A stretch of 64,000 nucleotides of DNA from Ficedula albicollis (Eukaryota > Chordata > Aves > Passeriformes > Muscicapidae): positions 13,567,915 to 13,631,914 of the forward strand of contig NC_021685.1 in assembly GCF_000247815.1 (NCBI RefSeq), in the 5' to 3' direction. Of the stretch, positions 15,708-27,600 are shown one piece after another. The stretch's first letter is position 1, and every line of letters begins with the position of its first letter. The notes beneath the pieces were generated by a model. The model was given only the letters and a program-made list of their open reading frames with translations, ran no database searches and was not told the origin of the DNA. The position numbers and the translations under genes were made by a program.

Positions 15708-16401
15708 CTGGTTTTTATTCCAGATATAAATGCATTCTCCTTGGGTCTACCAAAATCTTTTTGGAGTTTGGCAGCTGTGGTTTCTCCCTGCCAGGAAAAT
15801 GTTTATAAAAGCATTTATTCCTGTGAAGCCCAGTTTTCTATGTGGGCTAACTTCTTTCAAAGTGAAGACCCATAACAATTGAATATGATTAATAAGGTAA
15901 TTTCTGCTTTGCTCAAGGAAAGGATATCAGTGCACATGTACACCTTTTTATACTAGAATCAATTTCAGGGGATAGTTTTTCATATTAAGTAGGTTATGAA
16001 TAAGAATGTTCCCATTTAGATGCAAGGAAATATACAGAATTCTGTATAAATATTCTAACAGTCTGAGAAGGAAAAATAATTTGAAGAAGTAACTTACTAG
16101 GTCTGACTTCACAGTGATACATTTAATTAAAAAAAGATAACTAAATCAATTAGTTGTTTCTCAGATTCTTGGACATGACTGCTCTCAGGTATATCAGTGT
16201 TATATATGTATACATAAAAGATAGATCTCATAATAATGCAATTGCTTCTATGTGAACTGGTGTTTAGGAGCTGGTTGAAAAATATTATTTCATTTGAAAA
16301 ATCACACAAAAAGTTGTAAAAAACCAGCACCATTTTACTGGAGACTCATAGGTACACTGCTAGAGATGTATATTAACTATACAGTCTACTTTAGTTGAAA
16401 A

Positions 16402-16487
16402 TGTCCCTGCTCAGGGCAGAGAGTTGGCCTAGACAACCTTTAAAGGTCTCTTACACTCAAGCTATGTGATGATTCTGTGATTCTCTG
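16402..16487 (+). mobile_element. CR1: CR1 LINE fragment, 3' end
   Basis: The sequence contains the CR1 3'-UTR hallmark GTTGGCCTAGACAACC followed by TTTAAAGGTCTCTTACACT and ends in the degenerate octamer repeat GATTCTGTGATTCTCTG. CR1 elements are typically 5'-truncated and end in such 8-bp repeats instead of a poly-A tail. About 85 bp remain, with no coding region. It is probably old, given the substitutions from the usual GTTGGACTAGATGA form. Confidence 0.85.
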
Positions 16488-17793
16488 AAATAATACTGGA
16501 GATTAATTTAAAAGTTTGTGAACAAAACCACTGAAAAAGCCTTTAGCTACATCCAAAAGGGATGTTTCATGAAAATCCATGCAGTTATTAGGTCAAAATA
16601 TTAAAGAAATAAATCAGGAATTTGATATTTCCCCAATTAAAGGTAACCAGCAAATGATAGTTACAGAGGCTAATAAAATACCTCTCATTTTTGCTGCTCA
16701 TTATAAGCATCTCTGTACTTCACATACTTTGTACCCTGAATTTATTAAAAATACCTGAAAGCAGTAGGCTTGCCAAAAAGGCATGATCACCTTTAAATAA
16801 GTAACAAAAAAACAACTCCTCAGAAGTGACAGCAGGCATGAGCAGTGTTCACAAACTGTTAGCTCCCCTCCAATTAATTTTACAAGATGCTTAAAGCTCT
16901 CATGCTCATCTGTGGAGATAAAACCTCCCCCAGTCTGTGCATGAAGGTGCCATTGTTTTCCTTATTGCTGTTGAAAATATTGTACCACTGTTGAATGAAG
17001 GTGTAAAGAATTCACAAAAAAATGCCAGTTTGTGGAATTAATTTTGTGCTTTCAGTGTATTTCATGAAACTGGGGCTGGGCTTTGCCACTGCATCCAAGA
17101 ACAGCCTCCCCACAGGTGCTCACACCAGTGGGCTCAAGTGTCTACAGGAACACAAACTGTACTGTGAGGAAGAGAGTAAGACTCCTAATTTAAAAAGATC
17201 ACTGTATTTTTGAGCCTTTATTACCTTTACAGGGAGTAAAGAGTAGTTCTAAGCCAGCCAGCAAGATAAAAGCCTCCTCTCTTCAGTTGCAAGGAGATCT
17301 CTAAGAGGGATATCTGCTCTTTGCTTTATTATTTTGTGGGCTTTTTTTTATGGGAAAGATAAGGAATACCTTAAGGAACATATTACAGGAATCAAATTTA
17401 CTGAAATAGTTTAACTTTATATATTGATGATAAAAAATATTTTTGTTTAGCCTAAATTTTCCCCTGGAGGGAAAAAAAATCATGTATGTGATGTAAAGAC
17501 ATTTCTCCTAAATACATATTAAAGAAGAGTTCACTACAGATAAACAATAAATTCTGGGAATGCAATTCTCTAACAGCCTGGAGGAGATGGCTGTTTTAAA
17601 CAAAACAGAGTGATTTAATGAGCCAGTGTACATCTGGGAGGCTGAAGAATGCTGGCAATGTCCACCTCGGTAGCAACAACCACACAGTCCAAATCTGTGT
17701 TTGCCCAAATCTCCCTTTCCTGTTTAAAAATCCTTCTCAAATCATCTGATGCTAGCAGGAGCCTGTCAGATGTTGTTATGAATTACATAAGAT
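16488..17793. other. AT-rich non-coding DNA
   Basis: No frame above about 66 codons and no repeat or RNA gene that I can support. It lies between a CR1 3' end and the 398-bp tandem duplication. Confidence 0.5.
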
Positions 17794-18589
17794 TGAAAAA
17801 AAATAAAGATTGGGAGGAAGGCTCTGAATGGTGACAGAATGTGTTTTGAGTGTATAATGTTTCTTTTGAAAATTGCAAAACCGTTGAGTTTTTACTAATG
17901 CGACCAATTTCTTTAAAAAATGGTTAATTCTTCCTAAAGAAAGCCTGCAAATAAGAAACTAGGGCAGGCTGCAGTATATTTTGATGCATATTTCACTCAG
18001 AGGAATCCCAACGCCTGACACAAACACTACTGATCATGGCCTGCTGTAGACTCAAGGATAATCACTGCTACTGAAAGGAACTTGCTGCCACCCTCCCAGT
18101 GGCAGGTTTCTAATAGAGTACAAGAAATCCTCAAAAGTTCTTTTAGGTGATGGCAGACCTGACTAAAATGGTAATGGATTTTTGGCCAAGATGAAAAAAA
18201 ATAAAGATTGGGAGGAAGGCTCTGAATGGTGACAGAATGTGTTTTGAGTGTATAATGTTTCTTTTGAAAATTGCAAAACCGTTGAGTTTTTACTAATGCG
18301 ACCAATTTCTTTAAAAAATGGTTAATTCTTCCTAAAGAAAGCCTGCAAATAAGAAACTAGGGCAGGCTGCAGTATATTTTGATGCATATTTCACTCAGAG
18401 GAATCCCAACGCCTGACACAAACACTACTGATCATGGCCTGCTGTAGACTCAAGGATAATCACTGCTACTGAAAGGAACTTGCTGCCACCCTCCCAGTGG
18501 CAGGTTTCTAATAGAGTACAAGAAATCCTCAAAAGTTCTTTTAGGTGATGGCAGACCTGACTAAAATGGTAATGGATTTTTGGCCAAGA
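17794..18589. repeat. Perfect tandem duplication, 398 bp x 2
   Basis: Copy 1 spans 17794-18191 and copy 2 spans 18192-18589. Reading them side by side I see no mismatch. The unit starts TGAAAAAAAATAAAG and ends TTTTTGGCCAAGA. It contains unique-looking sequence, not a known element, and no credible coding frame. Perfect identity means either a very recent duplication or a false duplication introduced during assembly. Confidence 0.95.
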
Positions 18590-18779
18590 AACTCAATATA
18601 AAGGCAAATAGAGAAGAGCTGTGTTATTCAAACATAAGTTATTGGGCTCAGTACAGAGTAAATGGATGAAATGACAGGATGTGCTGGAGAGAAGGTCAGG
18701 TTACACAGTGCAATGATCCCCTTTGGCCCTCAGCAGGTGATTCTGTGAAACCCTGCTCCTGCTAATTCCTGTACCACTC

Positions 18780-18970
18780 TTGATTTATTTGTAAGAGACC
18801 ATATACTGTAATGGCACCTGTGCATGATTACTGACAGCGTTTGGCAAGAATGATGTCAGTAAAAACGTGTTTAAGTAGAATTATGGCTTGCATGTTTTTA
18901 ATTTCACAGCGAGATCAAGGCCTAAGGAGGAGAACAGGCATATTAATTTCCTGATAGGAAAGCAGAAAGT
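18780..18970. promoter_or_regulatory. Candidate conserved non-coding element
   Basis: A complex, non-repetitive segment that keeps several CG dinucleotides in an AT-rich setting (near 18838, 18865 and 18910) and holds compact motifs such as ATGATGTCAG and CATATTAATTTCC. This composition is typical of deeply conserved developmental enhancers. The call rests on composition only, since no alignment was possible. Confidence 0.25.
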
Positions 18971-19464
18971 GCATTTTTGTTCACTGTTTCCCACCATTGG
19001 TATTACCAGAGCAGCTTCGCTGTAGCAATAAAAGAGCTGGAACAGAAAAGTCCCAGGAGCTGTAACATCAAAAATCAGTGTTTTTTTCAGAGACCTGAAA
19101 GCATACAGTGCTGTATGCTGACATTCACATCACAGCTCTCACTAAGGAGGGACTGCTGATGTCACTGGGAATTTCGACAAGAAGTCCATTAATCTGTTGA
19201 CTCATGATGATTTGCAGATGATCTCCATACAAGTCAAATTTTTACAAAGAAATCAAGCAGTTTCATAAAGTAAAACCATGGTTCAGAGCTCACCTATTTC
19301 TGACCCTGATTCCTGACTCTGTAAAATGGACATTTACTGTGTACTTCATAAAATGGTGCAGTTGGCTTTTTGCTTTCAAGCAACATTAAGAAAAAATGAA
19401 AACTAGTAAATTACAGTATAAATATCCTGGAGACCTAACTATAAAGTATTGCAACCTAGCAGAG

Positions 19465-19762
19465 CCTACTGTTCCACATTTTATTTTATATGCACAAAAC
19501 ACAAAACTGGTGTTTAAAGAAATCTGTGTCATACAAACTTGTAATATCAAATATTAATTTTTGATAATAACACAATGCAACCAAAAAATCCATCTGAATA
19601 TACAGAAGAGAAACCTACTGTTCCACATTTTATTTTATATGCACAAAACACAAAACTGGTGTTTAAAGAAATCTGTGTCATACAAACTTGTAATATCAAA
19701 TATTAATTTTTGATAATAACACAATGCAACCAAAAAATCCATCTGAATATACAGAAGAGAAA
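19465..19762. repeat. Perfect tandem duplication, 149 bp x 2
   Basis: Copy 1 is 19465-19613 and copy 2 is 19614-19762, with no mismatch seen. The unit begins CCTACTGTTCCACATT and ends CAGAAGAGAAA. It is AT-rich unique sequence with no coding potential. Shortly downstream, TCTTACAAATATTT is itself repeated twice at 19795-19823. Confidence 0.95.
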
Positions 19763-22700
19763 ATCTTGCATTTATATTACATGTATCCCTCTATTCTTAC
19801 AAATATTTCTCTTACAAATATTTTGTGTGTTGAGTTTTGACAGTTTTCCTCATTATCCAATTTTCAAAATAAAATCCTGAAAGGTACCTGAAGATGTTCA
19901 CCAGTATAAAATAGTTATTTGTATAACATTTCTTTTTTATTTTTCTATAATTAAACACAGTATAATGATATTTGGGGGGGAAAGCCTTCAGATATATACC
20001 AGAAAGCATTCCAGCCTCTTACTAAAAGTCATGAAAACTGGCTTTACTTTCTAAAGACTTATGGTCTCCTATAAGAAATATCCATGTTCAATTGTAGTAA
20101 TATCATTATTTGAGCCAGAAATACTGTTTTAGCAGGCAATCTGTCCAATAACATTTGCCAACGCCCCATAAAGGGGATTTTGGTTAAAAGAAAGTGTTTG
20201 CTGTACATATTTTATTGCTACTCTATCAGTTTCTGGTTTGTTATTCTTAAAAAGGTATTTGCTTTGCTTAGTCTTCACCTATTTGCTGTTCATTAGTCAA
20301 AGCAAATAACAAATTGGAGTCGTGATAATGTCAAAGCTGGCTGACAGGATAAGTGAAATTATATAAATGACCACTGAGGCATGAATTGTAAATAACTATC
20401 AAACATAAATACACAGTTAACATATGAATATAGGTTACCTTTGTGTCAAAATGCACCAAAAGACTCACAGAAAAGACTCAGTGAAACCAAAACCTAGGAA
20501 TTTTAGAAATTTACCAATATGTTACCCCAACAAAAAGTACAGTTTTAAAAACAGTTATTTTCTGTTGGCATGTTCTACATAACACCATGTAACAGTAAAA
20601 ACAACACAAATATTCTAATGTTTAGTGAACGGACTAAACAGTGTTTCCAAATGACTGGTCAATAGCCTGTCATTCTGTTTACTTGGCATTTCCAAAGGAT
20701 TGCTCAGATATTTTATTGATATGTTGAAAGTTGCAAGTGGCAACCATTTGACTGGATAAAATCCTATAGATTAAAAAACATACAGATTAGGCATTTACAA
20801 GTTTAGTTTCGCAGTTTAATAAGTCTTTACAATTATACTAGCAGTGAAAATAGGCAAGGTAAGGCTTGCTTCTGAAATACTTACTTCAGTTACACCAGCA
20901 AATCTTAGTTTAAAAAGTTGAGGAGTGTGCCAGAGGCTTTAGAGAAGCCCAAATAAATATCACCTGTAGCCCTCCCCTTGTCCACTGATGTGCTCACTCT
21001 CAGGACTATTCTGAACTTTATGAAGAGATAATTAATTTTGAATTCTGACTTCTTACCATGTATTTCTGCCTCTCAGGAAGTAGATGAAAGGACAGGAACA
21101 ACACAGCAATTCTAGGAGAAAAGTAAGAAATCTCCCAGCCTCATTGAACCCAGTGCCTGCACAGACCCTGTCCTGCTCTCTCAGGCACAAGTGAGCACTT
21201 CAGGGATGCTCACAAACCACCAGTTCTGCCCTCTGTAGGTCTCTGTGTGTGCTGTAGGTTTCTAAAGCAAGAATCTTGGTCCTGATTTGTGTTACTGCTG
21301 TCTTCCAGCAGGTTCAGCTGTGGCTGGAACACTTTGTGGCTGGAACATGTGAAAGCACAGGAGGATAACTAGAGGGGAGGGCAAAAATGAAAAGCATGTC
21401 TGATACCCTGAGGCCTCCTTTGCCACGGGACTGCTGGCACACTCTATAGGCCATTTCTTGTTGAAGTCTAGCACCAGGAGAATTTTCATTGCAAGTTTCT
21501 TCCAGGAATGTTATTCATAGATAGTAGATACTTCACTGAATTTCATATTAACAAGCTAATATTTTAAATAAAGTACTGAAAATCTTAATCAAAGTTATGA
21601 GTATCAACAAGAAGCAAAGTAGCTGATAGATTAGCTGCTGAACAAAAGTTTTCTATGATTAATTATATTACAGTGCACTAATTTAGTTTCCTCGATCTGT
21701 AACTTCAAATATCTATACTAATTAGTTGCCAACCTACAATATAATAAATGAGATAATGAAATAAAGATGTTTTAAATATCCATTTCTATTACATGCACAA
21801 TTTGAAGCATGTTAACAGACAAGATGAATTCCGATTATTTTTTCTTAAGGATATATTAGCATATCATTATGTACATGAATGCCAAATAATCACTTTCTCA
21901 CAAGAATAATGCTCAATTACTAAATCCACAGGAATTTAAAATTAAAAAAAAATACTGCACATTAGAGGCAGGCTGGCATGGGTTAAGTTTACAGAGCCAT
22001 CACACCTTTCTCCATCACATTTTCACCTGCTCATGTGATGCACAGTTTTGCTTTGATGGAAAATTCCTTTGGGTCTTCTTGGTGTAAAGCTGTTGGTGCT
22101 TGCAGCAAAATTTGCAGAGGAAGTGGTGAACAGAGAATGTTTTCACTTGGTTGTTAAACCAGAGAAATATCCATAGCATTTTTCACAGTTCATGAAAGGG
22201 ACCATCAATTTCTGTTAGGTTTGTTCAATTTGGGAACAAGTTATACAAGCTTATTTTCTTCTGTGAATTTTGTTGGGGGAAAAAAAAAAAAAAGAGTTAT
22301 TTTCTGAATTTGTTTTAGAAAACTGAGGTCTTAGGTTCCAAATTTAGACTGAAGGAATTGTAATATGCCCCATGGAAGCTGAAAAAACTCTTAAGGAGCC
22401 TTAGACTGAGGCAGTATTATTTATTTTCCTGAAAGCAGTGATGACAGTCAAAGCACGAGCAGTGTGGCTTGTTTTATATATCAGCCTTGCATGTTTTCCT
22501 GTCAGCTTTGCAGTTTGTCATCCACAGCTTTGCCTCCAAATAGCATGAACTTTCAGGACAGGCAAGCTGAAATGAAAGACTCACTGCCTCCTATAGAGAA
22601 GAAGCAAGGCCACCAAGGAATAGCAGAATATCTGTTTATTCCACTTTATGTAGCCTAAATTGTGGAAAAATATTTCATTCCTAGTAGAAACATAATACAA

Positions 22701-24158
22701 TTCTGTTAATGGTAGTATAATTTGTTGTTACTATTTGGAATGAATCTGTGAGTAATCTAGCTCCTATAGCAGATGAAATAATGAAAGAAATTACTAAATG
22801 CAAAATCTGATATACAAAAGCAAAGAATGAGCTGGAACAGCTGCAATAGCTTGTTATAAATACTTGTCAGAATTGTTCAGCTCGAGCAGTGTTTGCCAGC
22901 TGGAGTGCAGTTGTTCTGAGAGGGAGGTGAGCTCTCCTTCCTCTCCACATGGAGAAACAGCACATTGAGGTGAGCAGAAACACACAAAGTGCCCTGGTAT
23001 TTCACTGCAGTGTTTTACTGCTGGAATGATTCTTGGAGACAGAAATGTTCCACCACTTCAGGCAGTGCTGCCAGAGCAGTGCCTGGCCAGGCTGGAGCAC
23101 GCAGGTGAAGTTCAGGCTTCTCTCACTGCAATCCTTCTGAGGACTTTATCAGTTGCTGGGGTTGTTTTCCCTCCTGCAGGTGCAAGCTGCAGGTGTGTGG
23201 TCAGTGATACTGTCTGGGTAAGACCTGCAGAATTTTCTCCTCGTTCTGCCAGGGATTGAGTGGCTGGGAACTGTACCTGCCCTGAGCAGCTGCATTTGTG
23301 ACAAGACACATCCCATTACATCCCATTTACAACTTACCCTGTCAGGTAAGCATGGAGAACATGAGTTTGAGACCAAGGTGATAAAGATTTGTATCATGTG
23401 AATTGGAAAGGAGATACGAACATCCACCAATGTTTAAAATAAGTGCAAAAGAGCTTTTTCATAATTAAAACTGACATACACTGAGTTTACTAGTCTGAAG
23501 TTCTACAGCATGTCAGCATTACGTTAGAATAATTTTAAATACCCTGGAAACACAGCATGAGACTAAGTTCACACAGACTTGCAGTTATGCTGGTCAAACA
23601 GCACTAATCAAACTGTTTCATTTGATGTTTGATCTAAAGCCCATGAGAGTCTGGCTACTGTATTCAGTGGGCATGGAGTTCAACCCTTGATGAAACAGTA
23701 CTTGATCCTTTTATAATTCCATTACTTATGTTACTTGCTGAATATATTATTTCTTAGATAATTCTTTACAAGTAACTACCAATAGGTAGAACATTTAAAA
23801 AACTCAGACCACTTATTCTTACAGTTTCCCTTTTCAACTCTTTCAAATCCTATTTATTACTGCCTCCTGGCTTCCCTAGTATCAGGGGGAAAAAGAGGGT
23901 TTTCAGTAACAAGAAACATTTAGATACCACTGAAAGACTTCTGCTTGCTCTTGGCTACAATGCATCACATCTCTTATGTTCATTTTAGAAATGCCATTTT
24001 AGTCACTAGTGTTTTATTAAATTAACTGCTGCAGCATGGCCATATTTTACTGGGAGTTGCAGGTACCCAACACAGCTGTGCATGCCAGCATAAAGGTGGC
24101 ATCTGCTCTTTTCACTACATTTGCCAATGTCTGGTCAGTTTGATCATTGTCATCACAG
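19763..24158. other. AT-rich non-coding DNA, nothing specific recognised
   Basis: About 4.4 kb without a credible exon. Minor items are a G run near 19973-19980, a 16-bp direct repeat of TGTGGCTGGAACA at 21318-21349, and an A run near 22278-22292. A mildly GC-richer stretch at 22880-23330 contains overlapping short frames on both strands (77 and 93 codons) with no recognisable domain. Confidence 0.5.
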
Positions 24159-24620
24159 TCACACAGAATCAGAGACTGGCTGAGCTTGGCAGGAACTTCT
24201 GGGGATCATCTTGTCCCTGCTCAGAACTGCTGCCCAGGACCATGCCCAGACAATTCCTGAATGTCTCCAGGAGTGGCCACCCCAGAGCCCCTGCAGGGAC
24301 CCTGCTCCAGTGCTCAGTCACCCTCACAGGGAAGCACAGAGCCTCCAGAGTTCCACTGTGTGCCCATTGCTCTGAGCTGTCACTGGAGCATCACTGGAGG
24401 GAGCCTGGCTCCACCTTCATTCATCACACCCTCCTTGTGGAATTCACACACATTCCTGAGACCCCAAGCATTGCCTTGGACAGGCTGAACAGTCCCAGCC
24501 CTCCTGTGGAGATGATTCAGCCCCTTCAGCACCTTTGTGGCATTTTTCTGGACTCTCTCCAGTGCCTCCAGATCTCTTTTGTACTGGGGAGCCCAGAACT
24601 GGACACAATGCTCCAGATAT
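24159..24620 (-). mobile_element. CR1: CR1 LINE fragment, 3' region
   Basis: Read on the minus strand this is a 3'-terminal CR1 segment. On the plus strand one sees the usual reverse-complement landmarks in order: CAGAATCAGAGACTGGCTGA (3' end), GGGATCATCTTGTCC, CCCAGGACCATGCCCAGAC, CCAGTGCTCAGTCACCCTCA, GAGCCTGGCTCCACCTTCAT, GGCTGAACAGTCCCAGCC, and TACTGGGGAGCCCAGAACTG (5'-most part). About 460 bp of the 3' portion remain; the reverse transcriptase region is absent. The 163-codon plus-strand frame across it is antisense to the element and not a gene. It is the longest interspersed repeat in the window. Confidence 0.93.
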
Positions 24621-27600
24621 CACAAGGATAATATTTACTCTCAATAATACATAAACTAAAGCATACTGTTACTGAATTACAAGAATTTATAACTAAAAAA
24701 AAAAATTAGGAAAACTGGAGTCAAACGTTTGTACAACCAGACACAAAGAGAATGAGATTTCAGGTGCATAACTGAGCAGATGAATACAGAGAAGTTTTTG
24801 CCTGCTAAACAATAAAATAGTAAGCATGTCTGTGGTGGAGAGGATGAAACATGGCAAAATCCATTAATAAGTATATATTTTCCTTGGCAAATGCCTAATT
24901 ATTCAGCAGAGTAATTTAATGTTCTGTATTAAGCTAAGAGGAACACAAATTAAAATACCCACATCAATGGGCTCTGCTCAGTATTCCCTGCTCACTTCCA
25001 CTAAAACATTCACAGACCTCAGCAGAGAATTTCTCTGAAATCAGCTAGTAATGTTTTGTACCCAGCACATGAGCCCTTATATCCCTAAAGCTGATTTTTC
25101 TACCAAACCACAAAACTTTCTATCCTTCTGTTAAGAATCTTCTCTGTCCATGTACTTTACCTCTTATATATGCCAAAATGTAACTCAATTAAAGCTAAAG
25201 AATGAAAATACCACAGTCCGGGGCAAAGCAAAAAAACCCTAGTATTTTTCATTATGTCTTTATTTAAAACACCCAAATAAAGCCAATAAGAAATGCATAT
25301 ATTTCCAGGTAAAATAGAAGGCTTGGATTGGAAGCCCATGGAAACACTTGAAAAGCAGCTGATCAGAGCCATAAAAACAGAGAAAAACACTTCCAAAGAA
25401 TCAAGCCTGTAAGGGAGAGAGGGGATCTACTGAATGAACAGCACCTGAAAGGAACCACTGTGTAGAAAAGTGGCTTGTAGAATAGTAAAATGACAAGTCA
25501 GTAAAGCTTGACCCAAAAAATATATATAAACAAATAAATACCTCAAAAGCTAATGGTCCATAATGCTGGAGGACAATAGGATGAAATCAAGTAAAGGAAA
25601 AGGATGAAACGAGTCAATGACAAATTATTGTATGATATTATTTTAGGAAAATAAAGAAAAGAGGATTTAGCCACACCAGAAGATTTTTACTGATTAACAG
25701 TAAATTGGTAGCTGCAGTAGCTTGAAAATTAACTGAATGATAATGAAATTAAAAAGTAAGTAGCTGGGCTTTTCACAAGGTATGCTATTTCTTTTTATAT
25801 CACAGGGAATTGGAGAGGGTAAAAATCCTGTCTTAAAAAGTAAGACAAGCAAAGTCTGCATCAATATCAGATGACCAACAAACAGAGCACTTGAAGGGTG
25901 TATATTCATCAAACACCAAAACAATGCTAAGAGAGGGTCAAACATCTTTAATCTCCAATTTACTGTATGAAATGAAGAAGCATTCAATTGGAACATGTAG
26001 AGATCACGTTCCACATACTCTAACACATTACATGCCAGTGGAATTAGCTATTAATATACCCTAGAAAAACAGAATTTTTCTATGTGTTTTAAATTGCACA
26101 ATATCTACATTTACATCCTAATCATTTTTTCCCTACCTAAGATCAGCTTATGCTGCAGTACTCCAGAAAATGGATCTTAATGACTGTATGATTTTGACCA
26201 CAACTGAGATTATTTGGCAATGCCACCCCTATCATGGGACAAGGGGGAGTTATTAGAAGCCACACGTTTATCATAAGCTTTTTCTGTTTTTTCTGTGTGT
26301 TTATAACAATGCTTTCATGTGTTTATCCAAACAATGCAGCAACACCACCTTTCAGCACTTCCATTCCTTGTGGAATCTGATAATACTTCACATGCTTTGA
26401 ATCTCCCATCTGGGGCAGTGTGTGCAATAGTGATTTCTGCCTTAAGGCTGGATTCAGGGAAGGGCTTCCACCTGATTTGTAAGGATTTCATAGACAGGAG
26501 GGCAGAGGTTACACTTGTGCCAGGTTTGGGCATGAGCATGTTTAATTTGATCCTCAGTGTCCCCAAGTTAGCCCCTTGCAGCCAGCCCTGCAGCAGGGGA
26601 GGTGACAGTCCTGGGCAGAGCCAGCTCCCACCTGCCTGCTTGGGCTCGAGGGAAATCTGTCCATGTGCCTGAGAATGGGGCTGTGCCAGGCTCGTCCCAC
26701 TTCCTTCCCCATGCAGATCCCTCTCCTCACCCTCTCCTCATGTGCTGCAGTTTTACCCAGTAACCATTTAGCACAAAGCACAGACCAGTGCAGAGACACA
26801 AAAGATGAAAGGAAAGGCTTCCTGTGCTACAGACCATGATACTTCTGGTAGCTTTTCTCATCTCTGGAATAAGGCTTGACTCTGCCTTCTGCATCATGTC
26901 ATGGCAGAACTTCAGCTGCAGTGTGAGAGTAACTTGAGTGGAAAAAAGCATGAACTCAGGCTCTCCATTTCCTGGGAGAAAGCTCTGGTTTTAGCAGATG
27001 AAGGTATTGTTGTAGTCATTATAAATTAAGGGTACAAGCAAAACGTGCAGGAAAAGTTATTATCTTTCTAAGGGTAACTGAGGCAGTGACAAAAAACTCC
27101 CCTGTTTTCAGGTCTGGAGATTTTCTGGTAGGCAGGATGGGCATTGGTTCTGGTACCATTGCCTTCCAGTGGGCTCCAAATGGATATGGGGGCTGTCAGA
27201 GCATCCATCAAAGGCAGGGCTAGGCAGGGAGAGAGCAGCCCACATCATAGTGCCATTCCCCCTCCCAGATCATTGTACACCATCATCTCTAATCACCTCC
27301 AGACAGGTGATGAGCATGCATTAAGCCCACTTATGCAGACTATGTTAATTTTTATTACATATCACACTGCAAGGTATGGATTCATGTATGGCAAAGCTCC
27401 ACATCAAGGTACAAACATTCATTTGACAGTTGCAAGGTTTCTTGTTTTTTGGGGTTTTTTTTACTTTTTAAATGTTTGAGGTAAGAGTAATTTAAATACC
27501 ATTTTTTAACACCTCAGCATCCTATCCTGACAATCCTGGGGAAATACAGCTCTGTCCAAGGGGCTCTCTCCAGCCCATCATAAGGGTAAAAAGATACACT

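Noticed and set aside
24140..24631. 163-codon plus-strand frame
   Set aside because: It lies antisense over a CR1 3' fragment; the DNA landmarks are those of the LINE and not of a host gene.
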